Both the position numbers and the translations under genes were made by a program. Positions 35,143 through 44,216 of a stretch of DNA of 64,000 nt are shown here, in pieces. The stretch spans positions 620,001-684,000 of the forward strand of contig NZ_WLYS01000001.1 in NCBI RefSeq assembly GCF_011316935.1, in the 5' to 3' direction. Each line of letters begins with the position of its first letter. Position 1 is the stretch's first letter. Origin of the DNA: Sphingobacterium chungjuense. GTDB lineage: Bacteria; Bacteroidota; Bacteroidia; Sphingobacteriales; Sphingobacteriaceae. Below the pieces are notes generated by a model that worked only from the letters and a program-made list of their open reading frames with translations, was not told where the DNA came from and searched no databases.

Positions 35143-35202
35143 TCGACGACCGACCTCTTCGGAATAAATGCCTAGCACTTGCTTGCATCGGTAAGGTTTT
35201 TG

Positions 35203-35210
35203 TACATTCG
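35203..35210 (+). promoter_or_regulatory. -7-like element upstream of mfd
   Basis: TACATTCG, one base off TAnnTTTG, 20 nt before the GTG start of mfd. TTG triplets upstream lie 17 or 21 nt away, neither at ideal spacing. Confidence 0.4.
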
Positions 35211-35230
35211 TACTCAAACTGGTATTACGA

Positions 35231-38200
35231 GTGGATATTCAAGAGATCATCAAAAAATATGGCGCCTCCGAGCAGCTAACTACCTTAGGCAAAGAGATCA
35301 CCAAAAAAAGTCCAAAAATTCATGCAAAAGGATTAATCGGATCGTCAGATGCTGTCGTAGCAGCCAGCCTCTACGAGTTGCAGCAACGACCATTTGTCTT
35401 TATTTTGCCTACGCACGAGGATGCTTCCTTTTTCTTGGCGGATTTAGAAAGTCTGTTCGACAAGCAAATTTTGTTTTTCCCTTCATCTTTCCGCAAAGCA
35501 TACGATTTCACCCAGCTCGACGGCACCCACGTATTGCAGCGTGCAGAAACATTAAGTTCTTTGCACCATGTTTCCGAATTGCCAAAAATCGTCGTTTCCT
35601 ATCCAGAAGCTATTGCGGAGAAGGTCATCAACAGGGACGATCTAGAAAAAAACACCTTAGAAATTCGCGTCAACACCAAATTAAGCATCGATTTCATCAA
35701 TGAGTTCTTATACGAATACGACTTTGAACGCGTCGATTTCGTATACGAACCCGGCCAATTTGCTATTCGTGGAGGAATTGTTGATATTTTTTCATTTTCC
35801 AATGACCTGCCCTACCGCGTAGAATTTTTCGGAGATGAGATTGAGACGATACGCACATTCGATATCGAGAGCCAAGTATCGGTCAAGAAGATCAATTCGG
35901 TCACGATCGTGCCCAATGTGCAGGCAAAATTTTTGTCTAACAACCACATATCGCTATTAGAATACATCTCTAATGATGCCGTGATCTGGATTAAGGATGT
36001 ACAATTTACCCTGGATATCTTGCGCGAAGGTTATCAGAAGGCAGCCCAGTTTTGGAAAGCCCTTTCTGAAGACGACGTCAAAAACAATCCGGAATGGGTA
36101 GATCCTCGTTTCACCTTTTCGGACGACAAGAATGTAAATGCGATGCTTTTTGAGTTCCCAATCATCGAATTTGGAAAGCAGTTTTTTTATAATGCAGACG
36201 CCACCATACAATTTGATACGCATCCGCAACCCTCTTTCAACAAGGATTTCAACCTACTCATACACAATCTCAAAGAAAATGAGCAAAAGAAAGTCACGAA
36301 TGTGATCTTTTCGGACTCGAATAAACAGGTCGAGCGCATCTATGCCATTCTGGATGATTTGGACAAATCCGTACAATTTACGCCCGTTTATAAGGCGCTT
36401 CGCGAAGGATTTCGTGATGACACCATTCGAGTGGCCTGCTATACCGATCATCAAATCTTTGATCGCTATTATAAATACAAGCGCAAAAAGGGATACGAAC
36501 GTTCTCAGGCCATTACACTAAAAGATCTGCGCGATCTTAAACCGGGAGATTTCATCACACACATTGACCACGGAGTGGGCAAATATGCCGGACTGGAAAA
36601 AGTAGAGGTGAGCGGCAAAACGCAAGAAATGATTCGGCTCATCTATGCCGACAATGATCTACTGTACGTTAACATCAACTCGCTGAATCGTATTTCTAAA
36701 TACACCGGCAAGGAAGGTGCTATTCCTAAAATGAATAAGCTCGGCACCGACACTTGGGAGAAGCTCAAGAAAACCACGAAGAAGAAGGTAAAAGATATTG
36801 CCCGCGATTTGATTAAGCTTTACGCGAAGCGAAAAGCACAAACCGGAAATGCGTTCAGTCCTGACACCTATTTGCAGAAAGAGCTAGAAGCATCCTTCAT
36901 TTATGAAGACACACCTGATCAGGAAAAATCTACGGCCGATGTAAAACGCGATATGGAATCACCACATCCGATGGATCGCTTGGTCTGTGGTGATGTAGGT
37001 TTCGGGAAAACCGAAGTGGCGATTCGAGCCGCTTTCAAAGCAGTAGCCGACAGCAAACAGGTGGCTGTATTAGTCCCGACTACGATCTTGGCACTGCAAC
37101 ATTATCGCACGTTCTCTGAGCGTCTAAAAGATCTGCCTGCCAATATTGATTACATCAACCGATTCAAGACCAGCAAGCAGATCAAAGAAACCTTACAACG
37201 ACTAGTCGAGGGGAAAGTAGATGTCATTATCGGAACGCATCGTCTGGTGAGTAAAGATGTGAAGTTTAAGGATTTGGGGTTAATGATTATCGATGAGGAA
37301 CAAAAATTTGGCGTATCGGTCAAAGAAAAGCTGAAGCACATGCGTGCTAACGTAGATTCGCTGACGCTAACTGCTACACCAATTCCGCGAACGTTGCACT
37401 TTTCCTTGATGGGCGCGCGCGACTTGAGCATTATCTCTACGCCGCCGCCCAATCGTCAGCCGGTACAAACGGAATTACATGTATTCAATGATGCACTCAT
37501 TCAAGAAGCCGTTTCATTTGAGCTGGATCGTGGTGGTCAGGTTTTCTTCATCCACAATCGCGTGGCCGACTTAAAGCAATTGGGCTTATTGATCCAGAAG
37601 CTCGTGCCGAATGCCCGCGTTGGTGTGGCTCATGGCCAGCTCGAAGGTGATGATCTGGAAGATGTGATGTTGAAATTCATTAATCACGATTACGATGTCT
37701 TGATCGCGACCACCATTATTGAGGCGGGATTAGATATTCCAAATGCCAATACCATCATCATCAACCAAGCGCATATGTTTGGCTTAAGTGATTTGCACCA
37801 GATGCGCGGTCGTGTTGGTCGATCCAACAAAAAAGCATTTTGCTATTTGTTGAGCCCGCCATTATCTACCTTGACCAATGAAGCTTACAAACGACTTTCA
37901 GCGATTGAAGAATTCTCGGAACTGGGATCTGGATTCAATGTTGCGATGCGCGATTTGGATATCCGTGGTTCTGGAAATTTATTAGGTGCCGAACAATCGG
38001 GCTTTATCGCCGAAATTGGTTTTGAGATGTATAACAAGATCTTAGACGAAGCCGTACAAGAACTGAAAGATGATGAGTTTGGTGAGCTATTCGCCGATGA
38101 TCAGAATCGTACTTACGTAACTTTTACCCAGATCGATACCGACTTAGAAGTATTGATCCCAGATGAATACGTAACCAATATCTCGGAACGCTACAACCTG

Positions 38201-38578
38201 TATACTGAGCTTTCGAAGTTGCAGAGCGAATCGGAACTCGATGGCTTTGCGAAAGCCTTGGAAGATCGTTTTGGACCCATCCCTGCTCCTGTTTTCCAAT
38301 TATTTGACACGCTGCGACTGCAATGGTTGGGCAAGGAAATAGGCTTAGAAAAGATCACCTATAAGAAAGATACGCTAAAAGGTTTTTTCGTATCGAATGC
38401 GAAATCCAGCTATTTTGAATCGCCACAATTCGGCCAAGTGCTTACTTTTGTGCAACAGCACGCGGCCATCAGTAACTTGAAAGAGGTAAAAGGACAACTG
38501 CGCATCGCAATCAGCGGCGTCAGCTCGATCGAATATGCGCTCCATCTACTTCGGGAAATGCGCACCGTGACGGCTTAA
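35231..38578 (+). CDS. mfd: Transcription-repair coupling factor
   Basis: ATP-dependent translocase that removes stalled RNA polymerase at DNA lesions and recruits UvrA, 1115 residues. Domain order: UvrB-like N-terminal region (to about 340, with FRKAYDFTQLDGTHVLQRAE and EPGQFAIRGGIVDIFSF), the CarD-like RNA polymerase-interaction domain (about 430-530, LKPGDFITHIDHGVGKYAGL), and the RecG-like helicase core. The core has Walker A GDVGFGKTEVAI, DEEQ, and TATPIPRTLHFSLMGARDL. The TRCF C-terminal domain follows. The start is GTG at 35231. It is monocistronic, with a strong terminator after it. Confidence 0.97.
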   Translation: MDIQEIIKKYGASEQLTTLGKEITKKSPKIHAKGLIGSSDAVVAASLYELQQRPFVFILPTHEDASFFLADLESLFDKQILFFPSSFRKAYDFTQLDGTHVLQRAETLSSLHHVSELPKIVVSYPEAIAEKVINRDDLEKNTLEIRVNTKLSIDFINEFLYEYDFERVDFVYEPGQFAIRGGIVDIFSFSNDLPYRVEFFGDEIETIRTFDIESQVSVKKINSVTIVPNVQAKFLSNNHISLLEYISNDAVIWIKDVQFTLDILREGYQKAAQFWKALSEDDVKNNPEWVDPRFTFSDDKNVNAMLFEFPIIEFGKQFFYNADATIQFDTHPQPSFNKDFNLLIHNLKENEQKKVTNVIFSDSNKQVERIYAILDDLDKSVQFTPVYKALREGFRDDTIRVACYTDHQIFDRYYKYKRKKGYERSQAITLKDLRDLKPGDFITHIDHGVGKYAGLEKVEVSGKTQEMIRLIYADNDLLYVNINSLNRISKYTGKEGAIPKMNKLGTDTWEKLKKTTKKKVKDIARDLIKLYAKRKAQTGNAFSPDTYLQKELEASFIYEDTPDQEKSTADVKRDMESPHPMDRLVCGDVGFGKTEVAIRAAFKAVADSKQVAVLVPTTILALQHYRTFSERLKDLPANIDYINRFKTSKQIKETLQRLVEGKVDVIIGTHRLVSKDVKFKDLGLMIIDEEQKFGVSVKEKLKHMRANVDSLTLTATPIPRTLHFSLMGARDLSIISTPPPNRQPVQTELHVFNDALIQEAVSFELDRGGQVFFIHNRVADLKQLGLLIQKLVPNARVGVAHGQLEGDDLEDVMLKFINHDYDVLIATTIIEAGLDIPNANTIIINQAHMFGLSDLHQMRGRVGRSNKKAFCYLLSPPLSTLTNEAYKRLSAIEEFSELGSGFNVAMRDLDIRGSGNLLGAEQSGFIAEIGFEMYNKILDEAVQELKDDEFGELFADDQNRTYVTFTQIDTDLEVLIPDEYVTNISERYNLYTELSKLQSESELDGFAKALEDRFGPIPAPVFQLFDTLRLQWLGKEIGLEKITYKKDTLKGFFVSNAKSSYFESPQFGQVLTFVQQHAAISNLKEVKGQLRIAISGVSSIEYALHLLREMRTVTA

Positions 38579-38598
38579 AATAATGGCTAACGGTATAT

Positions 38599-38644
38599 AT
38601 AAGACAGGGATCTGTGCATTATCACAGATCCCTGTCTTATTATT
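38599..38644. terminator. Bidirectional terminator between mfd and TPM gene
   Basis: ATAAGACAGGGATCTGTG and its exact complement form an 18-bp stem with loop CATTAT (38599-38640). T-rich sequence on both sides serves both convergent genes. Confidence 0.92.
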
Positions 38645-38679
38645 TTATCGTGCTGAAGGTATCAGCGAAAATGCGTGAA

Positions 38680-39546
38680 TTACCAACGACCGCTTGCGCC
38701 GCCACCGCCAAATCCACCGCCACCAAATCCTCCGAAGCCGCCACCGCCGCCGCCTCCGAAACCTCCGCCAAAGCCGCCACCTGAGCTGCCGCGACCACCG
38801 CCGCCACCCATTTGGCTCAACAAGGTCCACCAGAAAAGATCAGAAGCACCTTTGCCGTTCATCATTTTGCCACCACCGCCTTTGCCACCTCCTTTGGAGA
38901 AGATAGAAAAGAGGATAATGATAATAAAGAAGATCACGACAACTGGAACGCCACCGCCAGCCCCAGAGTTACCTTTCTGTTTCGGATCCGCTTTGTATTC
39001 GCCTTTGGTATACGAGATCAGCGCATCAACGCCATTTTCGATTCCTTGACCATAGCGACCACTTCGAAAAGCAGGCTTGATTTCATTTTCAATAATACGA
39101 TACGCAATCACATCGGGCACGGATCCTTCGATCCCATAACCGGTGCGAATGGTCACGGCTCGATCTTCCAAAGCGACCAAAAGCAGTATCCCGTTATCGT
39201 ATTTCTTATTGCCAACGCCCCAATGCTTTGCCAGACGATCGCCATAATCGGCTATATCATACTCGCCGGTAGATTGCATCACTACAATGGCCAATTGAAT
39301 AGAAGTAGAATCCTCAAAACTCAATAACTTCTGCTCTAGCTGGCGCACTTCGGATTGGCTTAAAGCACCTACAAAGTCGCTGACTAAACTTTTTGGCTGC
39401 GCCGGAAAATCTTGCGCAATCGCCAGATCAGAAATCCAAAGGCTTAAAAATGCCCAGCAGAAAACCGTTTTGAATAGCGACGCGGAAAGCACCTTTGTTT
39501 TAATTTTCACCAAAGTGTATATCATCTGGAAGTTCATTAACATCAT
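38680..39546 (-). CDS. TPM-domain protein with glycine-rich C-terminus
   Basis: 288-residue membrane-anchored protein. A signal-like segment ends at about DLAIAQ, and the TPM domain (about 45-185) follows with LVSDFVGALSQSEVRQLEQK, IQLAIVVMQSTGEYDIADYG, WGVGNKKYDNGILLLVAL and IRTGYGIEGSVPD. A transmembrane helix (VPVVVIFFIIIILFSIF) lies at about 202-218. The last 55 residues are almost pure glycine with Phe and Ser (GGGFGGGFGGGGG), ending GASGRW. It overlaps the upstream TPM gene by 47 bases; a start at 39525 is also possible. This type often pairs with LemA in a stress or envelope-related operon; its activity is unclear. Confidence 0.87.
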   Translation of the reverse strand: MMLMNFQMIYTLVKIKTKVLSASLFKTVFCWAFLSLWISDLAIAQDFPAQPKSLVSDFVGALSQSEVRQLEQKLLSFEDSTSIQLAIVVMQSTGEYDIADYGDRLAKHWGVGNKKYDNGILLLVALEDRAVTIRTGYGIEGSVPDVIAYRIIENEIKPAFRSGRYGQGIENGVDALISYTKGEYKADPKQKGNSGAGGGVPVVVIFFIIIILFSIFSKGGGKGGGGKMMNGKGASDLFWWTLLSQMGGGGGRGSSGGGFGGGFGGGGGGGFGGFGGGGFGGGGASGRW

Positions 39547-39934
39547 CTTGTCCCTTCGGGAAATAAATCCCTAATTGTTCGCCCGCTTCTGTAATACCCG
39601 CAATCAGACCACGCGCCACATGGCCTTCTTTGAAATGATCCAGCATATGCGACGACACCGTTTCCCAAAAATCGGCTGGAACTTTTTTATGAATTCCCGA
39701 ATCACCAATAATGGCATACGCATGATCATCGTGCGCCAAATAGATCAACACGCCGTTGTGCAGTGCCGTAGCACCCATGTTTAATTTATCAAAATAATGA
39801 GTAGCTCGATCTAGCGCTTCGCCTTCCTTGAGCTTACGCTCTACGACCAATCGGATCTCACCAGAAGTATGACTTTCGGCCAAGCTGATTGCCTGCACGA
39901 TTGTATCCTGCTCTTGCTGTGTAAAAATATCCAT
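39500..39934 (-). CDS. Short TPM-domain protein
   Basis: 144-residue cytoplasmic TPM-domain protein: DIFTQQEQDTIVQAISLAES, TSGEIRLVVERKLKEGEALD, TALHNGVLIYLAHDDHAYAI and IIGDSGIHKKVPADFW. It lacks a signal peptide and a membrane anchor, unlike its neighbour. Its end overlaps the start of the longer TPM gene, so they are translationally coupled. It follows lemA across a hairpin at 39958-39993, so part of the transcription may stop there. Confidence 0.85.
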   Translation of the reverse strand: MDIFTQQEQDTIVQAISLAESHTSGEIRLVVERKLKEGEALDRATHYFDKLNMGATALHNGVLIYLAHDDHAYAIIGDSGIHKKVPADFWETVSSHMLDHFKEGHVARGLIAGITEAGEQLGIYFPKGQDDVNELPDDIHFGEN

Positions 39935-39957
39935 GTTTCTCTTCCTGTGTAAGGTTT

Positions 39958-39993
39958 AACAAAAACGCTTCCAGAGTGTGCTCTGGAAGCGTT
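39958..39993 (-). terminator. Terminator or attenuator between lemA and TPM genes
   Basis: AACGCTTCCAGAG pairs with CTCTGGAAGCGTT (13-bp stem, 4-nt loop). On the minus strand it is followed by TTTTTG, so it could end the lemA transcript or lower expression of the two TPM genes. Confidence 0.75.
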
Positions 39994-39998
39994 AAATT

Positions 39999-40580
39999 TT
40001 AGAAAGAGACCGTTGGTGCTTTATCCGATCCTTCTGCCGCTGTGAATGTTCCTTTTGCTTTGAAGCCAAACATCCCAGCCATTATATTATTTGGAAAACT
40101 ACGCACAGTCGTATTAAAGTCTTGCACCGCTTCATTGTACGCACGGCGCTCTACCGAAATTCGGTTTTCTGTACCTTCCAACTGCGCTTGCAATTCACGG
40201 AAATTTTGGTTGGCTTTCAAGTCTGGATATGCTTCGACACTCACCAACAAACGACCGATTGATTGCGAGAACGCATCCTGTGTTTGCTGAAAGTTCGCAA
40301 TTTCCTCTTCCGATAGGTTCGAAGGATCTACGGTCACCTGCGTTGCTTTAGCGCGCGCTTCAACCACCGCAGTCAAGGTACTTTCTTCATGGTTTGCCGC
40401 TCCTTTTACCGTCGACACCAAGTTTGGAATCAAATCCGCTCTACGTTGGTAGGCATTTTCTACTTGAGCCCATTTACCTTTGACATTCTCGTCTTTGGAA
40501 ACCATCGTATTGTAGCCACATGAGCTTAAAGATACTGCCGTAAACAAACTCACAACAGTTAGCATTAAAAATCTTTTCAT
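39999..40580 (-). CDS. lemA: LemA-family lipoprotein
   Basis: 193-residue LemA-family protein with a lipoprotein-type signal (LFTAVSLSSCGYN). The helical body carries the family segments KWAQVENAYQRRADLIPNLV, STVKGAANHEESTL, RLLVSVEAYPDLKANQNF and VERRAYNEAVQDFNTTVRSF, ending with the FPNNIMAGMFGFK block. It is first of the lemA-TPM-TPM cluster on the minus strand. A TATATTTA element upstream (near 40605-40612) may be its promoter. The molecular role of LemA is not established. Confidence 0.92.
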   Translation of the reverse strand: MKRFLMLTVVSLFTAVSLSSCGYNTMVSKDENVKGKWAQVENAYQRRADLIPNLVSTVKGAANHEESTLTAVVEARAKATQVTVDPSNLSEEEIANFQQTQDAFSQSIGRLLVSVEAYPDLKANQNFRELQAQLEGTENRISVERRAYNEAVQDFNTTVRSFPNNIMAGMFGFKAKGTFTAAEGSDKAPTVSF

Positions 40581-40675
40581 CTGTAATGTTTTTCTTTTCT
40601 ATATGGATAAATATACAAAATTTGCGATGTATTCTCTCAAAGTATTTTGACAGCAACGTCCTAGATCAGATTCTG

Positions 40676-40683
40676 TATCTTTG
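40676..40683 (+). promoter_or_regulatory. -7 element upstream of FAD-dependent oxidoreductase gene
   Basis: TATCTTTG, an exact TAnnTTTG match, 37 nt before the ATG at 40721. It shows that the longer open frame starting at 40586 is not the real gene start. No correctly spaced -33 box was found. Confidence 0.5.
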
Positions 40684-40720
40684 TACCAAGATTTGGGATA
40701 GCAACCCAACAACCGTATTT

Positions 40721-42259
40721 ATGGAAAAAGAAATTGAATTAGCCGTAAGCCCCGACCTGATCCTCGATGAAGCCGCGATCCTACGGATGGGCGCGAAGAA
40801 ATTAGGCGTGGCAGCCAGTAGAATTGGCGGGATCCATATCCGCAAACGATCTATTGATGGCCGAAGCCGACAAGTGGTGTACCGACTTCGGGTAATTTTT
40901 TATATGGATGAATCCCCTACGCCATTCACCTACACGTCCAATCTCAAGCAAGTAAAAGATGCTAAACCTGTCATCATTATTGGCGCGGGACCGGCAGGAT
41001 TATTTGCAGCTTATCGCTGCTTAGAACGTGGCTTGAAACCCATTGTGCTCGAGCGCGGTAAAGCGGTGCAGGATCGCCGTCGCGATCTGGCTCGCATCAA
41101 TCGGGAAGGCGTGGTCAATCCAGAATCCAATTATTGTTTTGGCGAAGGCGGCGCTGGCACGTATTCCGACGGTAAATTATACACGCGTTCTGATAAGCGC
41201 GGTGACGTGCAAAAAGTCTTATCCATCTTTGTGGAACATGGCGCAGATGAGGATATTCTGGTCAACGCGCGGCCACATATCGGCACGAATAAATTACCGC
41301 ATATCATTCAACTGATGCGTGAGCGCATTGTGGAGCAAGGTGGCGAAGTACATTTTGATGCGAAAGTGATCGACATATTAACATCATCTGGCCAAGCCAC
41401 GGGCGTAAAGCTCGCTGATGGCTCAACGGTCAACGCCAATAACATCATTGTTGCTACTGGACATTCAGCTCGCGATATCTTTTATTTATTTCGCGACAAA
41501 GGTTGGTTGTTAGAAGCTAAGCCTTTTGCATTGGGCGTGCGTATCGAACATCCACAATACATTGTAGACAGCGCTCAATATCACTGCGTCGAAAGACACG
41601 AAAACTTACCTCCAGCTTATTATAGCTTGGTGGAGCAGGTAGATGGTCGTGGTGTATTTTCTTTCTGTATGTGTCCTGGCGGAATCATTGCTCCTTGCGC
41701 CACGGATCAGGAAGAGATCGTGGTGAATGGTTGGTCGCCATCCAAACGCAATAATCCACATGCCAATTCGGGCACGGTCACACAGATCAATTTGGAAGAT
41801 ATTCCGGCAGCAATCAACAATCCATTCGCGCTGCTCGAATTTCAGCAAGCGGTAGAACAAAAAGCTTTTCAAGCGGGCGGTGGCGCATTAGTTGCGCCCG
41901 CACAGCGCATGGTCGATTTTGTGGAAGGTCGACTTTCTAATGACCTACCGATTCACTCCTATAAACCAGGCACCAAATCGGTGGAATTGAAAGAAGTTCT
42001 CCCAGATTTTGTACATAAAGCGCTTCAAGGTGCATTGCCACGCTTTGGCAAAAAGATGAAAGGCTATTATACAAATGAAGCGATATTAGTCGGTGTAGAA
42101 TCGCGCACTTCTTCACCGCTACGCATTCCGAGAGATAAAGACAGCTTACAACATCCGCAAGTAGCTGGTTTATACCCTTGTGCTGAAGGCGCCGGCTACG
42201 CAGGCGGTATCGTTTCGGCAGCCATCGACGGGATGAATTGTATCGATGCGATCAATTAA
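40721..42259 (+). CDS. NAD(P)/FAD-dependent oxidoreductase (COG2509-type)
   Basis: About 512-residue flavoprotein of the uncharacterised FAD-dependent dehydrogenase group. An N-terminal ferredoxin-like region (IELAVSPDLILDEAAILRMG) precedes the FAD-binding Rossmann motif VIIIGAGPAGLFAAYRCLER. Further conserved blocks are NYCFGEGGAGTYSDGKLYTR, NIIVATGHSARDIFYL and the C-terminal FAD contact EGAGYAGGIVSAAIDG. The start at 40721 is chosen over 40586 because of the intervening promoter element. Substrate and partner are unknown. tRNA-Gly follows on the same strand. Confidence 0.88.
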   Translation: MEKEIELAVSPDLILDEAAILRMGAKKLGVAASRIGGIHIRKRSIDGRSRQVVYRLRVIFYMDESPTPFTYTSNLKQVKDAKPVIIIGAGPAGLFAAYRCLERGLKPIVLERGKAVQDRRRDLARINREGVVNPESNYCFGEGGAGTYSDGKLYTRSDKRGDVQKVLSIFVEHGADEDILVNARPHIGTNKLPHIIQLMRERIVEQGGEVHFDAKVIDILTSSGQATGVKLADGSTVNANNIIVATGHSARDIFYLFRDKGWLLEAKPFALGVRIEHPQYIVDSAQYHCVERHENLPPAYYSLVEQVDGRGVFSFCMCPGGIIAPCATDQEEIVVNGWSPSKRNNPHANSGTVTQINLEDIPAAINNPFALLEFQQAVEQKAFQAGGGALVAPAQRMVDFVEGRLSNDLPIHSYKPGTKSVELKEVLPDFVHKALQGALPRFGKKMKGYYTNEAILVGVESRTSSPLRIPRDKDSLQHPQVAGLYPCAEGAGYAGGIVSAAIDGMNCIDAIN

Positions 42260-42281
42260 TGCACTTTTTTTCACAAAAGTG

Positions 42282-42312
42282 TTGACATATACCGGTGGAT
42301 ATATTACCTTTG
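42282..42312 (+). promoter_or_regulatory. Promoter of tRNA-Gly
   Basis: TTGACA (42282-42287) and TACCTTTG (42305-42312), spacing 17 nt between the boxes (20 nt from TTG). The mature tRNA starts 11 nt downstream. Confidence 0.75.
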
Positions 42313-42322
42313 TTCCACCAAT

Positions 42323-42398
<76 letters not shown>

Positions 42399-42400
42399 GC

Positions 42401-42435
42401 AAAAAAGTCCATCAGCAATGATGGACTTTTTTTGT
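42401..42435 (+). terminator. Terminator after tRNA-Gly
   Basis: AAAAAAGTCCATCA and TGATGGACTTTTTT form a 14-bp stem with loop GCAA, running into a T-run. Confidence 0.9.
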
Positions 42436-42564
42436 TTATGACAGCTCCGACGCGCACTGAAAGCTTTAGTTGGGTAACTTGCCGCATCTCGTCTATTGCA
42501 TAAAATAAAAAGAAGCCTTCCATATTTGGAAGGCTTCTTCATTTATAGTAACCAAACGCAGATC

Positions 42565-43539
42565 TTACTTCACAAACTGTTTATGTTTTCGTTTGCTGAT
42601 TTTATCGGCGTTGACTGGTTGAGGCACTTTTACATAATAGCCTGTACCGTCATATTCACGCTTGCGCGGATGCGTCATACACACTGGAGAGCAACAGCCT
42701 TCTAATTGTTCGCCGCAGGCGTCACATTGCGTAAAATGCTCATTGCAATCCGGGTTGGCGCAATTGATCATCTTGGAAGTGGTTGTTCCGCAATTGCGAC
42801 AGGTAGACACGACCGATGGATTCACCGAGTTGACATCTACCGTCACCCGATTATCAAACACATAACATTGTCCGTCGAAATCCTTTCCACCGGCTTCTTT
42901 GCCATATTTGATGATCCCGCCATGCAGTTGGTACACATCTTCAAAACCTTCTTTAAGTAATAACGCCGAAGCTTTTTCACATTTGATCCCGCCGGTGCAA
43001 TAGGTCAAAATCTTTTTGCCTTTATATTGCTGCAGTTCTTTGATTTTCTCTGGAAACTCACGAAAGTTTTCCATATCTAATGTAACTGCATTTTTGAAGC
43101 GACCGACCGAATGCTCGTAGTTAGAGCGCACATCCAGCACCACCACATCGTCCTGATCTTTCATCTGCATGAAATCTTGCGGCTCCAGATGCACACCTGT
43201 TTGGCGATTCGGATCGATATCTTTAGGATTTCTCAACCCCGAGTGCACAATCTCGGGCTTATAACGGCAATGCATTTTGATGAAAGATAACTCCTCCACT
43301 TCATCAATCTTAAACTCCGTTTTAGCAAAGCGTGCATCGGCATGTACCGCTTCCATATACGCTTTACACGATTCTGGCGAACCCGAAACCGTACCATTCA
43401 GACCTTCGTCGGCCACAATAATGCGACCAACTAAATCCAATGATTTACAAAAATTTAAATGATCTACAGCAAACTGTGCTGCATCTTCGATAGGGCTGTA
43501 ACAGTAGTACAGCAAAGTATTGTATTTTCCCATGAGCAT
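42565..43539 (-). CDS. trhO: tRNA uridine(34) hydroxylase (rhodanese-domain)
   Basis: 324-residue enzyme that introduces the hydroxyl group for 5-hydroxyuridine at the tRNA wobble position (TrhO/YceA). An N-terminal ferredoxin-like domain (KYNTLLYYCYSPIEDAAQF, VADEGLNGTVSGS) is followed by the rhodanese domain with VVVLDVRSNYEHSVGRFKNA and the active-site loop beginning at Cys181 (CTGGIKCEKA). The C-terminus holds paired cysteines (TCRNCGTTTSKMINCANPDC, QCDACGEQLEGC) that probably bind zinc. An ATG at 43533 is also possible. TATCTTTG on the minus strand (43577-43584) may be its promoter. Confidence 0.93.
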   Translation of the reverse strand: MLMGKYNTLLYYCYSPIEDAAQFAVDHLNFCKSLDLVGRIIVADEGLNGTVSGSPESCKAYMEAVHADARFAKTEFKIDEVEELSFIKMHCRYKPEIVHSGLRNPKDIDPNRQTGVHLEPQDFMQMKDQDDVVVLDVRSNYEHSVGRFKNAVTLDMENFREFPEKIKELQQYKGKKILTYCTGGIKCEKASALLLKEGFEDVYQLHGGIIKYGKEAGGKDFDGQCYVFDNRVTVDVNSVNPSVVSTCRNCGTTTSKMINCANPDCNEHFTQCDACGEQLEGCCSPVCMTHPRKREYDGTGYYVKVPQPVNADKISKRKHKQFVK

Positions 43540-43592
43540 TGATACCGCTTCAAACGGCGTTTAATGAATTGCGGCACAAAGATACAAATATT

Positions 43593-44216
43593 CTATTCTA
43601 CCTCTTGTTCCAGTTGGAGTAATTCTTCGTAATTCTTATTCAATCGCTTCAAGAGTAATCCGTAAACGATTCGGTAGTAGAAACGCACCACACGAATAAA
43701 CAGATAGGAAATAATTGCCATCAGTATTGCAAACAACACGATATAAACTATCAAAGTTCCTATACTTTTGTTGGAATCGGCCGCCACTTTTTCGTACAGC
43801 GTAAAACCACCTGCTGTTAAAAATCCGAAGTAAAAATAATAGATATTAAATTTGATATAACGTTCTACGTGAGCGCGCGTATCGATGATCGAGGTCAGTA
43901 AAGATTTGGTATCTTTCGTATTGCGAATCGTACGAAAACTCGCGAAAAACTGATAGATAAAATAAATAATAACGACGTAAAAAACGACCTCTAGCGTCGT
44001 AACAAAAATCTCTTCAAAAGTAGACCGATACTCGACCGAAGGCAAGAAAAATGAAATGGCCCAGCCTAGAAAAAACTCTAGAATACTAATCACAAAAATC
44101 CATTTCACCACCGAAGAAGAGCTTCTGTGCGCCATAGCCCGAATTTCCTTTGCCTTTATCTGCGGAAAACGTTGCTCTTTCTGCCAATGATTTTTTAAGA
44201 AATCTAATTCATCCAT
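43593..44216 (-). CDS. Membrane protein coupled to ECF sigma factor (putative anti-sigma)
   Basis: 207-residue protein. The cytoplasmic N-terminus (about 45 residues, MDELDFLKNHWQKEQRFPQI) is followed by four likely transmembrane helices: WIFVISILEFFLGWAISFFL, TLEVVFYVVIIYFIYQFF, IYYFYFGFLTAGGFTLY and IVYIVLFAILMAIISYLFI. The C-terminus is charged (KRLNKNYEELLQLEQEVE). There is no ZAS zinc motif and no FecR domain. Its ATG overlaps the sigma factor stop (TAATG), the normal arrangement for a sigma/anti-sigma pair, so a regulatory role is inferred from context only. Confidence 0.7.
   Translation of the reverse strand: MDELDFLKNHWQKEQRFPQIKAKEIRAMAHRSSSSVVKWIFVISILEFFLGWAISFFLPSVEYRSTFEEIFVTTLEVVFYVVIIYFIYQFFASFRTIRNTKDTKSLLTSIIDTRAHVERYIKFNIYYFYFGFLTAGGFTLYEKVAADSNKSIGTLIVYIVLFAILMAIISYLFIRVVRFYYRIVYGLLLKRLNKNYEELLQLEQEVE

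Noticed and set aside
38675..39049. Proline-rich plus-strand frame opposite the TPM gene
   Set aside because: Reverse of the glycine-rich tail codons; it has no start context of its own.
40586..40720. 45-codon N-terminal extension of the FAD oxidoreductase
   Set aside because: Contains a -7 promoter element at 40676-40683, so the real start is 40721.
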